Origin: Scatavimonas merdigallinarum
GTDB taxonomy: Bacteria > Bacillota > Clostridia > Oscillospirales > Acutalibacteraceae
Direction: 5' to 3'
NCBI GenBank assembly: GCA_018713055.1
Contig: DVFW01000012.1
Location: 1 to 30,435 of the forward strand
DNA length: 30,435 nucleotides
Program-made: the position numbers and the translations under genes
Part shown: piece by piece, positions 7,542-15,381 of the stretch
Layout: every line of letters begins with the position of its first letter
How positions within the stretch are numbered: the first letter of the stretch is position 1
Notes under the pieces: generated by a model
Seen by the model: the letters and a program-made list of their open reading frames with translations, nothing else
Database searches by the model: none
What the model was told of the DNA's origin: nothing

Positions 7542-10500
7542 ATGAAAGCTTTTGGGAGGCAGACTTGCAGTATAAGAAAAAAGTCTGTGTCGCTTTTGCT
7601 GGCGGCGCTTTTGCTTTTTTCCATTTTTACAGTGGCTTTGTCCACCGTTGGGATGTTACGTGCGCAGGCTGTGGATGATTATCTTTATATACCGGTTTCC
7701 CTGTATGATTATAAGTATGATAATCAGATCAATACGCCGGGAGCAGCACCGGACGCGGGGACAAGATCCGGCGGTTACCCAAATAAAACGCCGTATAACC
7801 AATTTAATACCGCTATTTCAAACTCCGGTTATACTGCTCCGCTGTATTTTGGCGATTTTTACCCGGACAGCGGCAACTGGAGCCAGACTCCGTGGGGACT
7901 GAGTAATTTTTACTGGGGCGCTAATATTGCAAACCAAAGCGCCACCAATGCAGCCGCGCAGGGACTGGTGGACGACACCCTGACGGACGGAAAACTTACT
8001 CAGAACGGTAAAGAACTGCCGTATTTCAGTAAAGACTGGTTTAATCTTAACCGGTCGACAGGTACGAACGCCGTAAACACTATATCTTTTGAATTTTATT
8101 CAAACGGCAGCTGGTGGCAGGATACAGCAGACAGTGCAAAACGGACGTTTATACAGGGCAATACGTATACATACACAATACACAATAACCAATCCAGAAC
8201 GTTTACACAAACGGAAAAAGGCGATTCGACCAGAGGAACAACCTTTATTGTGAACCTGGACGCTTCCACCGGATGGGCCAGCAAACCGGAAAAGGTAAGG
8301 CTGAACATTACCTCTGCTTCAGGGGAAACAACTACAGAGGAAGTAAATATCACTGTAAACGGCGCCCAACGCCGCGCAACCTTCGTGCTGGAAAACGATT
8401 CAATTTATGCTGCGCAGGGACAGAGCTATGCAGATATTTATGAAAATATAGAGTTTCCGTTTTACCAGACGGTGGATAACGGCGTAACCTATTATGAATT
8501 TGACTCGGAGCAAAGAAATCTGTATTTTGACGGCAGCACATTCACTTATACAGACAACGCCGTTTACGACACAATGATGAATATGAGCCAGTGCAAGCCC
8601 GGATTTTTCCCGTTTAACAACGGAAATCCCAGCGATAAGGGAAAGCTGGATTACGGCTTTGGCGCAAAATTTGAGATCCCATTTTCCATGACGAGAGACG
8701 GGAAAATCAACGGGCAGGACATAGTATTTGAATTTACCGGCGACGACGACGTTTGGGTTTTTATTGATGGAAAGCTTGTACTGGATATGGGCGGCGCGCA
8801 TGCAAAAAGCAACGGCAGTATAAATTTCAGCACCCAAAAAGCGACTGTCACAACGGGGGCGTTTGATGGTAAAACCACAAACCAGTCGTCTGCAACCAGC
8901 GCATCTGTGTTTGATTTTTCAGAACTGATAGATTTTTCCAATCCCACGCAAACGCATACGCTGACCATGTTTTATATGGAAAGAGGCATGTGGGAATCCA
9001 ATATGAAGCTGCGGTTTAACTTTCCGCAAACCAACACCTTTACGATTGACAACCGCACAAGCTTTGAAGGCGTCAACAGCGCGTTGCTGAAAGATACCAT
9101 GAAGGAAGCCGACAACGATGTCGTTGCCTATGATTTTCAAAACCAGGGATCAACGCAGGCGGGAGATTCCGGGCTGTATCCTTCTGCCTACGACGTTACA
9201 AGGACGGTAGAGGGGCAACGCACGTTGCTTTATCAAGGCACCAGCGCAGAGCCGGTTCCTACAACGGGTTATACCATATATCTGAACGCACAGTCTGCCG
9301 GATGGACCACGCCGTATGTATGGGCGTGGGATACAGGAGAAGCCGGACAGGACCACCAAATGGCTTATGACAGCGAAAGCGGATATTATTTTTATAACTT
9401 CCCGGCTGAGCCGGAAAATCTTTTATTTAAAAACGGCGCGGGCTGGGGCGGTATAACGAAGACAGCCGATCTGATCCCGGCCGGTCAAAACCTGTTTACG
9501 CTCCATGCTGCGGGAACGAGCGGTTCCTGGAGTATGTATGGTACAGGCGGGGCACAGCCACAGAACGGCGATAATTTTGTTCCTGACGGAAACAACTGGA
9601 CAGAGGTAGGAAGCCAGGTGCTTACAGAAAAATATGACGTCCATGCAAGCCCCAAAACATATGTTTCCGGCGGGCAGACGCTGTTTTATGGCCAGACGGC
9701 AACGTACCTGAACCAGTTTACAAGAGAAAGCCTCCTTCAGCTGCGGCAGGAGGATATACTGCAAAGGCCCACACGTGTACAAGGGCAGGCGGTTATTTTA
9801 AACCAAAGTCATAAAACACTTTCTGAATATTATGATACAGTTTGGGTACTCAGTGATGTGGATGAAAATGTTCTGGGCGTAGGGGAGAGTAATACCTATG
9901 TTGCAGATAACCTGCTTGCAGCAGGCAGAACAGATACATTTGCATATTCCAATCTTGATACGGAAGATATTGTTCGCAGCACTGCGCAGAAGGTGGTATT
10001 TCAAAATACCGTAAAAACAGGTGATATCATCTTTAAAAAGGAACTGACGCAGGCGGCGGCGGCTTTAGGCGCAAATACGGAATTCTCGTTTCAGGTGCAG
10101 ATACACAGCCTTTTCGGCGGGACGGATCATACGTGGAAAACCTATCCCGTAAACTATACAGTTGACGGCGTTGCGTACACGGCTTCAAGCGACGGCATTA
10201 TCAAACTGAAAGCCGGCCAGACAGCTACGATCAGTGGTGTTCCGGTGGGAACAGTGTATAAGGTCACGGAGGTAAATATTCCTGAAGGGTTTGAGATTGG
10301 CTCTGTTGGCGGCGACAGCGCAAAAACCGTGCTTGCAGGCACTGTAACGCAAGACGCCATGACTGCTGCACAGGGGACGTTTGTCAACGATTTGAGCAGT
10401 GCGCAGATTACTATTTCAAAAAGAATCAACGAGCTTTACTATGGGCCGGACGATAACCCGGCAGGACTTGCCGAAGATGTAAACATTGCGGATACGGACA

Positions 10501-10922
10501 TTCCCGGCGATACGCACGGCTATGAAAACTATACCGGTGCGGAGCAGTCGTTTGTCTTTACGGTGGAGCAGTTTGCAGAGCGTATGTGTACAGGAGAGCC
10601 GGAAAAAACCTTTTTTGTGGTTATCAGTTTTGATAAGTCGGACGGCGAGAACCTTGTAAAATCGGAAACAATCGACGTCACGCCGGGCAAATATTATAAA
10701 ATTACAGAAGACACGCAGCTTGCATGGAAATATGACCTCTACGGCATTTCGGTAAGCAATGATGGTACAGGAAATTCCTATAAAGATCAAAACGCAGCGT
10801 ATTTATATGCAACGACACAAAACCCGGTTGCGGAATTTGAAAACAGAAAGACCCAGACAAAAAACAATATTGAAGGCGATACAGCCCTTGTTGTAAACAG
10901 GTTATCGCCGGCAGAAATGTAA
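7542..10922 (+). CDS. large secreted fibro-slime domain adhesin
   Basis: This 1126-residue protein has a long signal peptide (1-43, cleaved near AQA-VDD). A fibro-slime (PA14-like) domain covers about residues 290-495, with the hallmark FTGDDDVWVFIDGKLVLDMGG (398-418) and the closing FYMERGMWESNMKLRF. A starch-binding-like module follows at about 575-665 (GYTIYLNAQSAGW, LLFKNGAGWGG), related in style to the CBM26-like protein nearby. Two Cna/DUF7601-like beta-sandwich domains follow, about 825-950 and 955-1105. It ends in ordinary hydrophilic sequence with no sorting signal or membrane anchor. I chose the ATG at 7542 because AAGGCGG lies at 7528-7534; the in-frame ATG at 7524 overlaps the approach to that site. 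It heads an operon with a SipW-type peptidase and TasA-like proteins, so it probably works in the same surface fibre or matrix. Confidence 0.85.
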   Translation: MKAFGRQTCSIRKKSVSLLLAALLLFSIFTVALSTVGMLRAQAVDDYLYIPVSLYDYKYDNQINTPGAAPDAGTRSGGYPNKTPYNQFNTAISNSGYTAPLYFGDFYPDSGNWSQTPWGLSNFYWGANIANQSATNAAAQGLVDDTLTDGKLTQNGKELPYFSKDWFNLNRSTGTNAVNTISFEFYSNGSWWQDTADSAKRTFIQGNTYTYTIHNNQSRTFTQTEKGDSTRGTTFIVNLDASTGWASKPEKVRLNITSASGETTTEEVNITVNGAQRRATFVLENDSIYAAQGQSYADIYENIEFPFYQTVDNGVTYYEFDSEQRNLYFDGSTFTYTDNAVYDTMMNMSQCKPGFFPFNNGNPSDKGKLDYGFGAKFEIPFSMTRDGKINGQDIVFEFTGDDDVWVFIDGKLVLDMGGAHAKSNGSINFSTQKATVTTGAFDGKTTNQSSATSASVFDFSELIDFSNPTQTHTLTMFYMERGMWESNMKLRFNFPQTNTFTIDNRTSFEGVNSALLKDTMKEADNDVVAYDFQNQGSTQAGDSGLYPSAYDVTRTVEGQRTLLYQGTSAEPVPTTGYTIYLNAQSAGWTTPYVWAWDTGEAGQDHQMAYDSESGYYFYNFPAEPENLLFKNGAGWGGITKTADLIPAGQNLFTLHAAGTSGSWSMYGTGGAQPQNGDNFVPDGNNWTEVGSQVLTEKYDVHASPKTYVSGGQTLFYGQTATYLNQFTRESLLQLRQEDILQRPTRVQGQAVILNQSHKTLSEYYDTVWVLSDVDENVLGVGESNTYVADNLLAAGRTDTFAYSNLDTEDIVRSTAQKVVFQNTVKTGDIIFKKELTQAAAALGANTEFSFQVQIHSLFGGTDHTWKTYPVNYTVDGVAYTASSDGIIKLKAGQTATISGVPVGTVYKVTEVNIPEGFEIGSVGGDSAKTVLAGTVTQDAMTAAQGTFVNDLSSAQITISKRINELYYGPDDNPAGLAEDVNIADTDIPGDTHGYENYTGAEQSFVFTVEQFAERMCTGEPEKTFFVVISFDKSDGENLVKSETIDVTPGKYYKITEDTQLAWKYDLYGISVSNDGTGNSYKDQNAAYLYATTQNPVAEFENRKTQTKNNIEGDTALVVNRLSPAEM

Positions 10923-10935
10923 AAGAGGCGAATTT

Positions 10936-11481
10936 GTGAAAGCGCTGAAAATTATTGACAAAATTCTGACCGCGCTGCTTGCTGCTGTGCTGCTGGTAAC
11001 CGTTGCCGCGGTTTATCTGCCACAGATTTTTGGATATATGCCCTATGCGGTGATCAGCGGGAGCATGGAGCCGAAATACGGTGTAGGCAGCCTGATTTAT
11101 GTAAAGGAAACCCCGGCAGAGGATGTTCAGGTGGGTGATGCGGTTACATTCAAAATGGGGCAGACGGTTATCACGCACGCGGTTATCGAAGCAAACAGGG
11201 AAAACAACACGTTTAAAACACAGGGCCTTGCGAATATGACAACAACAGAAGGCCCGTTCCCCTATAGCCAAATTATAGGAAAGGCAAGCAACTTTTCTAT
11301 TCCATATGCGGGTTATTATTTGAACTTTCTAAGTTCGGCAGCAGGAAAAATCCTTTTGCTATGCGCAGTTGGAGTAATGCTTCTGCTTATGGTTGTCCAG
11401 AAGCTTTTGCCAGACGGAAAAAACAGAAAAGACCGGGAAAGAAACGCTTTTTTCAGAGGTGAAATGTATGAAAAAAAATAA
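10936..11481 (+). CDS. sipW: SipW-type signal peptidase I
   Basis: This 181-residue membrane protein is a type I signal peptidase of the archaeal/ER (SipW) type. The catalytic serine is S43 in AVISGSMEP and the second catalytic residue is a histidine, H81 in VITHAVIE, instead of the lysine used by ordinary bacterial enzymes. A membrane segment precedes the serine (about 10-32), the IIGKASNFSIPYAGY strand is typical, and a second membrane segment lies near 135-160 before a basic tail. It starts at GTG (10936) with an AGAGGCG site, 13 bases after the adhesin. SipW enzymes cleave the special signal peptides of TasA/camelysin proteins; four such proteins follow. The gene overlaps the next one by 14 bases. 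Confidence 0.9.
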   Translation: MKALKIIDKILTALLAAVLLVTVAAVYLPQIFGYMPYAVISGSMEPKYGVGSLIYVKETPAEDVQVGDAVTFKMGQTVITHAVIEANRENNTFKTQGLANMTTTEGPFPYSQIIGKASNFSIPYAGYYLNFLSSAAGKILLLCAVGVMLLLMVVQKLLPDGKNRKDRERNAFFRGEMYEKK

Positions 11482-12109
11482 TATGGGGCACGGCGTAAAA
11501 AAACTTATCACAAAAAAACGTGTGCTTGTTGCAGCAACAGCAGTTGTGGTAAGCAGCATTGCGGTATTTGCCACCATGGCGCAGCTGTCGGGAATAAGTA
11601 ACGACAAGGAAAACCCCTTTGCCCCGATGACCATTACGGACATCCAGATTGAAGAGCCTTCCGGTACCGACTATGTAATGGACGAAAACGATACCGTTAC
11701 GACAAAACAGGTAATGGTAGACAATCCGGATGGAGAATCAAAAAAACCTGTGTTTATACGTGTCAAAGTTGTACCATCGGTCAAAAATGCACAGGGTGCT
11801 TTTACAGACGGGCAGGTTGAAATTGACCAGTCAGCAACCCAGATAAATGAAGATTGGGTCTATGAAGACGGCTACTACTATTATAAAAAGGTTGTGATGC
11901 CCGGCCAGCGTACAACGGAGCTGTTTAAAGAAAGCACGGTAAAGCTTATCTGCGATCTGCAGGAAGGCCAAACCGTTGATCTAGCGGTGATTGCAGACAG
12001 CGTGCAGGCAATCAGCAACAAGCCCGGAGAAAAGGAAACAATTACAACATCTTTTGCAAAAGAGGCCTGGGGATTTGACAGTTTTGAAACAACAGTCCCG
12101 CAGAGCTGA
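11468..12109 (+). CDS. SipW-dependent (camelysin/TasA-like) surface protein 1
   Basis: This 213-residue protein has a basic N-terminus and a membrane segment (about 18-38), then a domain with the phrases VFIRVKVVPS and WVYEDGYYYYKKVVMPGQRT. The second is typical of SipW-substrate proteins in Clostridia (W-Y-x-DGYYYY followed by a P-G turn). The start at ATG 11468 is set by AGAGGTG (11455-11461); it overlaps the end of the sipW gene, which supports co-translation. The signal region diverges from the usual G-x-T-x-A-x-F-x-D pattern of TasA (here FATMAQLSGISNDKENPF), so it may be a minor or accessory subunit. It lacks a C-terminal anchor. Confidence 0.75.
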   Translation: MKKNNMGHGVKKLITKKRVLVAATAVVVSSIAVFATMAQLSGISNDKENPFAPMTITDIQIEEPSGTDYVMDENDTVTTKQVMVDNPDGESKKPVFIRVKVVPSVKNAQGAFTDGQVEIDQSATQINEDWVYEDGYYYYKKVVMPGQRTTELFKESTVKLICDLQEGQTVDLAVIADSVQAISNKPGEKETITTSFAKEAWGFDSFETTVPQS

Positions 12110-12132
12110 ACACATATTTATTTTGCAGGTTC

Positions 12133-12169
12133 ATTAACCCAACTTTACACCAGATATGCAGGGGTTAAT
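12133..12169 (+). repeat. stem-loop between the first and second TasA-like genes
   Basis: ATTAACCC (12133-12140) and GGGTTAAT (12162-12169) are perfect 8-bp inverted copies around 21 bases, in the 102-base gap before the second TasA-like gene. No T-run follows, so it is not a standard terminator. It could be an mRNA processing or stabilising hairpin that raises expression of the downstream fibre genes; that is inference. Confidence 0.45.
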
Positions 12170-12211
12170 ATAGAAAGCACATCATTACAAACTTTTTAGG
12201 AGGAAAAAACG

Positions 12212-12982
12212 ATGGAAAAAACAAAAAACAGCAGGCTTAAGAAGGTTGTTCTTGCAGCAACGTCCGTGTTGGCAGTCGCTTCGATCACCGCGGGGTTGAC
12301 GGTTGCCATTCTGTCCGACACAGACAGCAAAACAAACACCTTTCCCGGCAGCCCGGCAATCAAACTGCAGCTTAACGAGCCGTTGTGGGATGGGTATACA
12401 GACGGTCAGGGCGACGGTACAACGGTCAATCCTGCCGCGCAGAACAAAGATGACCTTGGCCTTACCATTGCAGGCAATTATCAGCCAGGTTCTGTTATCC
12501 CGAAAAACCCGGCGCTTACCAATACGTCTGATGATGCAGCGGTAGAAAGCGAGTATATGGCCATGAAAGTGGAATACCAGGTGCAGGAATCTACGGGCGG
12601 AGAATTTATAACGATTACCGCCGAGCAATTTGCAAGGCTTGCATCCATCAATTTTAATACGAACGCATGGACAAAAACCGCGACCGATGCAAGCGGTGCA
12701 GATTATTATTGCTATGGCACGGCAGATACGCTGACAGCAGTTGCCAAGGGCGCTGCAACAACGCCGTTGTTTACAGAGGTAACCGTTACGAAGAACGACG
12801 AATTTGTGATGAGTTCTACGGGCAAAACAACCTATGATCTGGGCGACGGAAAAACCATTACATGGGATGCCAATACGCTTCCGCAATTTAAAATTCTGGT
12901 TTACGGTTCTGCAATTCAGGCAGATAACAATACAGATACATATGCAAACAATACAGCCGCGCTGCAGGCTTTGTTCGGCTAA
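12212..12982 (+). CDS. TasA/camelysin-like fibre protein 2
   Basis: This 256-residue protein starts with a SipW-class signal region: basic residues, a membrane segment (11-34) and the pattern AGLTVAILSDTDSKTNTFPG, which parallels the GGTWAAFNDIKSKDATFASG of Bacillus TasA. The mature part is beta-rich with the phrases LNEPLWDG, GSVIPKNPALTNTSDDAAVE and FKILVYGSAIQ. TasA-class proteins assemble into extracellular fibres after SipW cleavage; here assembly is inferred from family and from the sipW gene upstream. A very strong AGGAGG site (12199-12204) precedes the ATG, suggesting high expression. Its closest relative in the window is the next gene. Confidence 0.8.
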   Translation: MEKTKNSRLKKVVLAATSVLAVASITAGLTVAILSDTDSKTNTFPGSPAIKLQLNEPLWDGYTDGQGDGTTVNPAAQNKDDLGLTIAGNYQPGSVIPKNPALTNTSDDAAVESEYMAMKVEYQVQESTGGEFITITAEQFARLASINFNTNAWTKTATDASGADYYCYGTADTLTAVAKGAATTPLFTEVTVTKNDEFVMSSTGKTTYDLGDGKTITWDANTLPQFKILVYGSAIQADNNTDTYANNTAALQALFG

Positions 12983-13045
12983 GCAACAAAAACAACCATA
13001 AAGCGACACGATGAAACTTAAAGAAATAAAACGGAGGATATTTCA

Positions 13046-13708
13046 ATGGAAAACACAAAAAGAACAAACAAGCTTTTAAAAGTAACCCTCTCAGTCGTTG
13101 CTTTGGTACTTGTAGCGGCTGTTACATATGGTATTACCATGGCTTTCCTTACGGCAAGGTCTAATGATAAGACCAACGTTTTTACAGCGGGTGACAATGT
13201 AGACATTATAATTAACGAGCCCAACTATGATTTGATAACCGACCACACCTATAAGCCCGGCGATATACAGGATAAGGACCCTTCTGTTGAAAATCTCAAG
13301 GAAGAATCCTATATTGCTATGACGGTTGAGTTTAAGGTTAAAGACGGCACAGAAGACTATGTACAGAAAACGTATGGAGAATTTAAAAATTATGCGCATT
13401 TTGGCATTATGAACAGCGGCAATTTTGTTGCAGATACGGTCAACGAGCAATGGTTTGCAAACGCCAATAATGCAGATACATCCACAAAGCTTGTATATTA
13501 TTACAAAGGCGACAATGCCGAAGACGTGCTCAAGGCAGTTGCTACGGACGCATCTACCGAAGAGCTCTTTACAAAGGTGCAGTTTAATAAAGACATAGCA
13601 ACGGTAGTCAATGCTAAGGCTCCCGATGTGCAAATCCTTGTAAATGCTTATGCAGTGCAGACGACCGACACAGATATTACAGACCTGAATCAGCTGATAG
13701 GTATTTAA
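13046..13708 (+). CDS. TasA/camelysin-like fibre protein 3
   Basis: This 220-residue protein is a paralogue of the preceding gene. It shares the N-terminal layout (membrane segment 10-34, then YGITMAFLTARSNDKTNVFTAG), the following IIINEPNYD (compare LQLNEPLWD), the PG-x-x-x-KDPSVEN segment and the closing VQILVNAYAVQ (compare FKILVYGSAIQ). A CGGAGGA site lies before the ATG at 13046. Two paralogues side by side suggest a major and a minor fibre subunit or a mixed fibre. No cell-wall anchor is present. Confidence 0.8.
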   Translation: MENTKRTNKLLKVTLSVVALVLVAAVTYGITMAFLTARSNDKTNVFTAGDNVDIIINEPNYDLITDHTYKPGDIQDKDPSVENLKEESYIAMTVEFKVKDGTEDYVQKTYGEFKNYAHFGIMNSGNFVADTVNEQWFANANNADTSTKLVYYYKGDNAEDVLKAVATDASTEELFTKVQFNKDIATVVNAKAPDVQILVNAYAVQTTDTDITDLNQLIGI

Positions 13709-13767
13709 TAAAAGAAATCAGGGCTGTTGATTGTACCGAATTATTGAAAAAAACGGGGTGATTGCTT

Positions 13768-15036
13768 TTGAATAAGAAAAAATTATTATGTATTGCCGCA
13801 ACCCTGGTGCTCGTTGCAGTGCTGTCGGTGGGCGTCACCCTGGCGGCGTTCAAGGCAAGTGTAGAAACCATAAATACGTTGACTTTCGGCAATGTACATG
13901 TGGATTTGATAGACGTGTATACCAAACCTGAAAAAGGCGTTGTACCCGGGCAAACGGTGGAAAAAATTGTTTCTGCCAAAAATACGGGCTCCAATACGCA
14001 GTATGTACGCCTGCGGCTTACAAAAAGCTGGTGGGAGGGTGGTCAGGAACGCAGGGACCTGGACCCTTCTTACATTGAATTGAATTTTGTAAATCCCGAT
14101 AAGTGGGTTTTGGGAGAGGACGGCTATTATTATTATCAATTACCGCTGACTGCCGGCCAGACGGCAGAGAACCTGATAGAATCCTTTTCGTTGCCCAAAA
14201 ACTGGGATATGGAAGGTTATACGGGGCTTGACGGCCATATTGACGCGTTTGCAGAGGCTGTGCAGTATGAAAACTTTAAACCACAGCTCAATGCGCAGGG
14301 GCAAATTGTCGGCTGGAATGATATTGCCATAGAAAATGCGGTCGACCGCGTTCCACAGCAGGGAGAAATTCAGGGCGATACCGGCACAAGTGTGATTTAC
14401 CAGCATGGAGCGGAAAAATTTGTAACCTTACCGGATGAAGATCTTTTCAAGGGCTTTAAAGGCCTGATGCCGGGAGATACAAGAACACAGGCAATCCACA
14501 TTGGCAATGAGGATGAAAAACGGTCGTTCATATACCTGTATGCCCTGCAGGCGGGTGAAGACGCGTTTGAAAGCGCGGAAGAAAGGGCAATTTCTGATGA
14601 GCTTATGCAACTTTTGACAGTCACGATTAGCAATGAGAAAGATCATTCTATAATCTACAGTGGAAAGTTGTATGGCGAAGACGAAAGTTTCAGCATGTAT
14701 GGGGAAGCACAGGCAATTTGTCTGGGCGGTTTCGCACAGGGTGAAAGCGCCGACCTTAAGGTAGAGTTGCAGGTACCGGCAGAGCTAAATAACCGTTATG
14801 CAGACGCTGTAGGCAAAATTAAATGGATCTTTACCTGCTCGCAGGAGGACCCTTCTGTAGAGCCAACCGAGCCAACCACGCAACCGGCAGAACCGCCGAA
14901 GGCGCCGGATATTGTAACAACCGGCGACATATATTCAGTTCCGGCACTGGCAGCGGCGGCAGTGACAACGGCGGCGGCTCTGGCAATAACGGTGCTGCTG
15001 CTCAAAAGAAGAAAGAAAAACAGCGTGAGTGAATAA
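13768..15036 (+). CDS. SipW-class surface protein with C-terminal TTGD tail and membrane anchor
   Basis: This 422-residue protein combines a SipW-class N-terminus (membrane segment 5-27, then GVTLAAFKASVETINTLTFG) with a C-terminal anchor: a Pro/Thr-rich linker (SVEPTEPTTQPAEPPKAPD), VTTGD (to residue 387), a membrane segment and the basic tail KRRKK. The body repeats the family phrases YVRLRLTKSW and WVLGEDGYYYYQLPLTAGQT. I chose the TTG at 13768 because GGGGTG (13755-13760) is seven bases away; a TTG at 13762 is too close. As the last gene of the operon and the only one with an anchor, it is a good candidate for the protein that ties the fibre to the cell; that role is inference. Confidence 0.8.
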   Translation: MNKKKLLCIAATLVLVAVLSVGVTLAAFKASVETINTLTFGNVHVDLIDVYTKPEKGVVPGQTVEKIVSAKNTGSNTQYVRLRLTKSWWEGGQERRDLDPSYIELNFVNPDKWVLGEDGYYYYQLPLTAGQTAENLIESFSLPKNWDMEGYTGLDGHIDAFAEAVQYENFKPQLNAQGQIVGWNDIAIENAVDRVPQQGEIQGDTGTSVIYQHGAEKFVTLPDEDLFKGFKGLMPGDTRTQAIHIGNEDEKRSFIYLYALQAGEDAFESAEERAISDELMQLLTVTISNEKDHSIIYSGKLYGEDESFSMYGEAQAICLGGFAQGESADLKVELQVPAELNNRYADAVGKIKWIFTCSQEDPSVEPTEPTTQPAEPPKAPDIVTTGDIYSVPALAAAAVTTAAALAITVLLLKRRKKNSVSE

Positions 15037-15076
15037 AAAACAAAAATTGGATTATACTATAAATGTCTGATAAAAG

Positions 15077-15116
15077 CACACGGCAATAGGGTTATCCCTA
15101 TTGCCGTGTGTTTCTT
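15077..15116 (+). terminator. strong terminator of the matrix operon
   Basis: A perfect 15-bp stem, CACACGGCAATAGGG (15077-15091) with CCCTATTGCCGTGTG (15096-15110), closes a TTAT loop and is followed by TTTCTT. It lies 41 bases after the stop of the last fibre gene. Confidence 0.9.
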
Positions 15117-15209
15117 GTAACAAGTAAATTGAAGGAAGGAAAAAACTACAGAATATATTGTTTGATTTGATAAAAAAGACTTGTTTTTTAGGAACTTATA
15201 TGTGATATC

Positions 15210-15236
15210 CTGAAAATCAAGTGCGCGTACTTTCAG
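15210..15236. promoter_or_regulatory. candidate operator just upstream of the EPS promoter
   Basis: CTGAAA (15210-15215) and TTTCAG (15231-15236) are inverted copies, and inside them AAGT and ACTT flank GCGCGT. The dyad ends five bases before the -35 element, a common place for an activator site. No known regulator motif was recognised. Confidence 0.35.
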
Positions 15237-15241
15237 ATTAG

Positions 15242-15270
15242 TTGACATTATCCCACGGAAAATTTATAAT
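15242..15270 (+). promoter_or_regulatory. consensus promoter of the EPS operon
   Basis: TTGACA (15242-15247) and TATAAT (15265-15270) match the housekeeping consensus perfectly with the ideal 17-base spacing. Transcription would start near 15277, 105 bases before the first gene. Confidence 0.85.
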
Positions 15271-15381
15271 AGGCACATATAGATAAGTTATATATCGTAG
15301 TTTTGTGTATTATGCATAATTTGGTAGTATGATAAAAATAGTTTATAACCTGATTTTTTATATAGGAAGGTGACCGTATTT

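Larger units (their letters stand above)
15037..15381. other. intergenic region between matrix operon and EPS operon
   Basis: This 345-base gap holds a strong terminator (15077-15116), a candidate operator (15210-15236) and the EPS promoter (15242-15270), followed by a leader of about 105 nt that is AT-rich and shows no clear structure. No coding frame is supported. Confidence 0.65.

Noticed and set aside
12185..13009. 274-codon minus-strand ORF opposite the second TasA-like gene
   Set aside because: It is antisense to a clear gene with a strong ribosome site, and its translation is Cys/Arg-rich as expected for a shadow frame.
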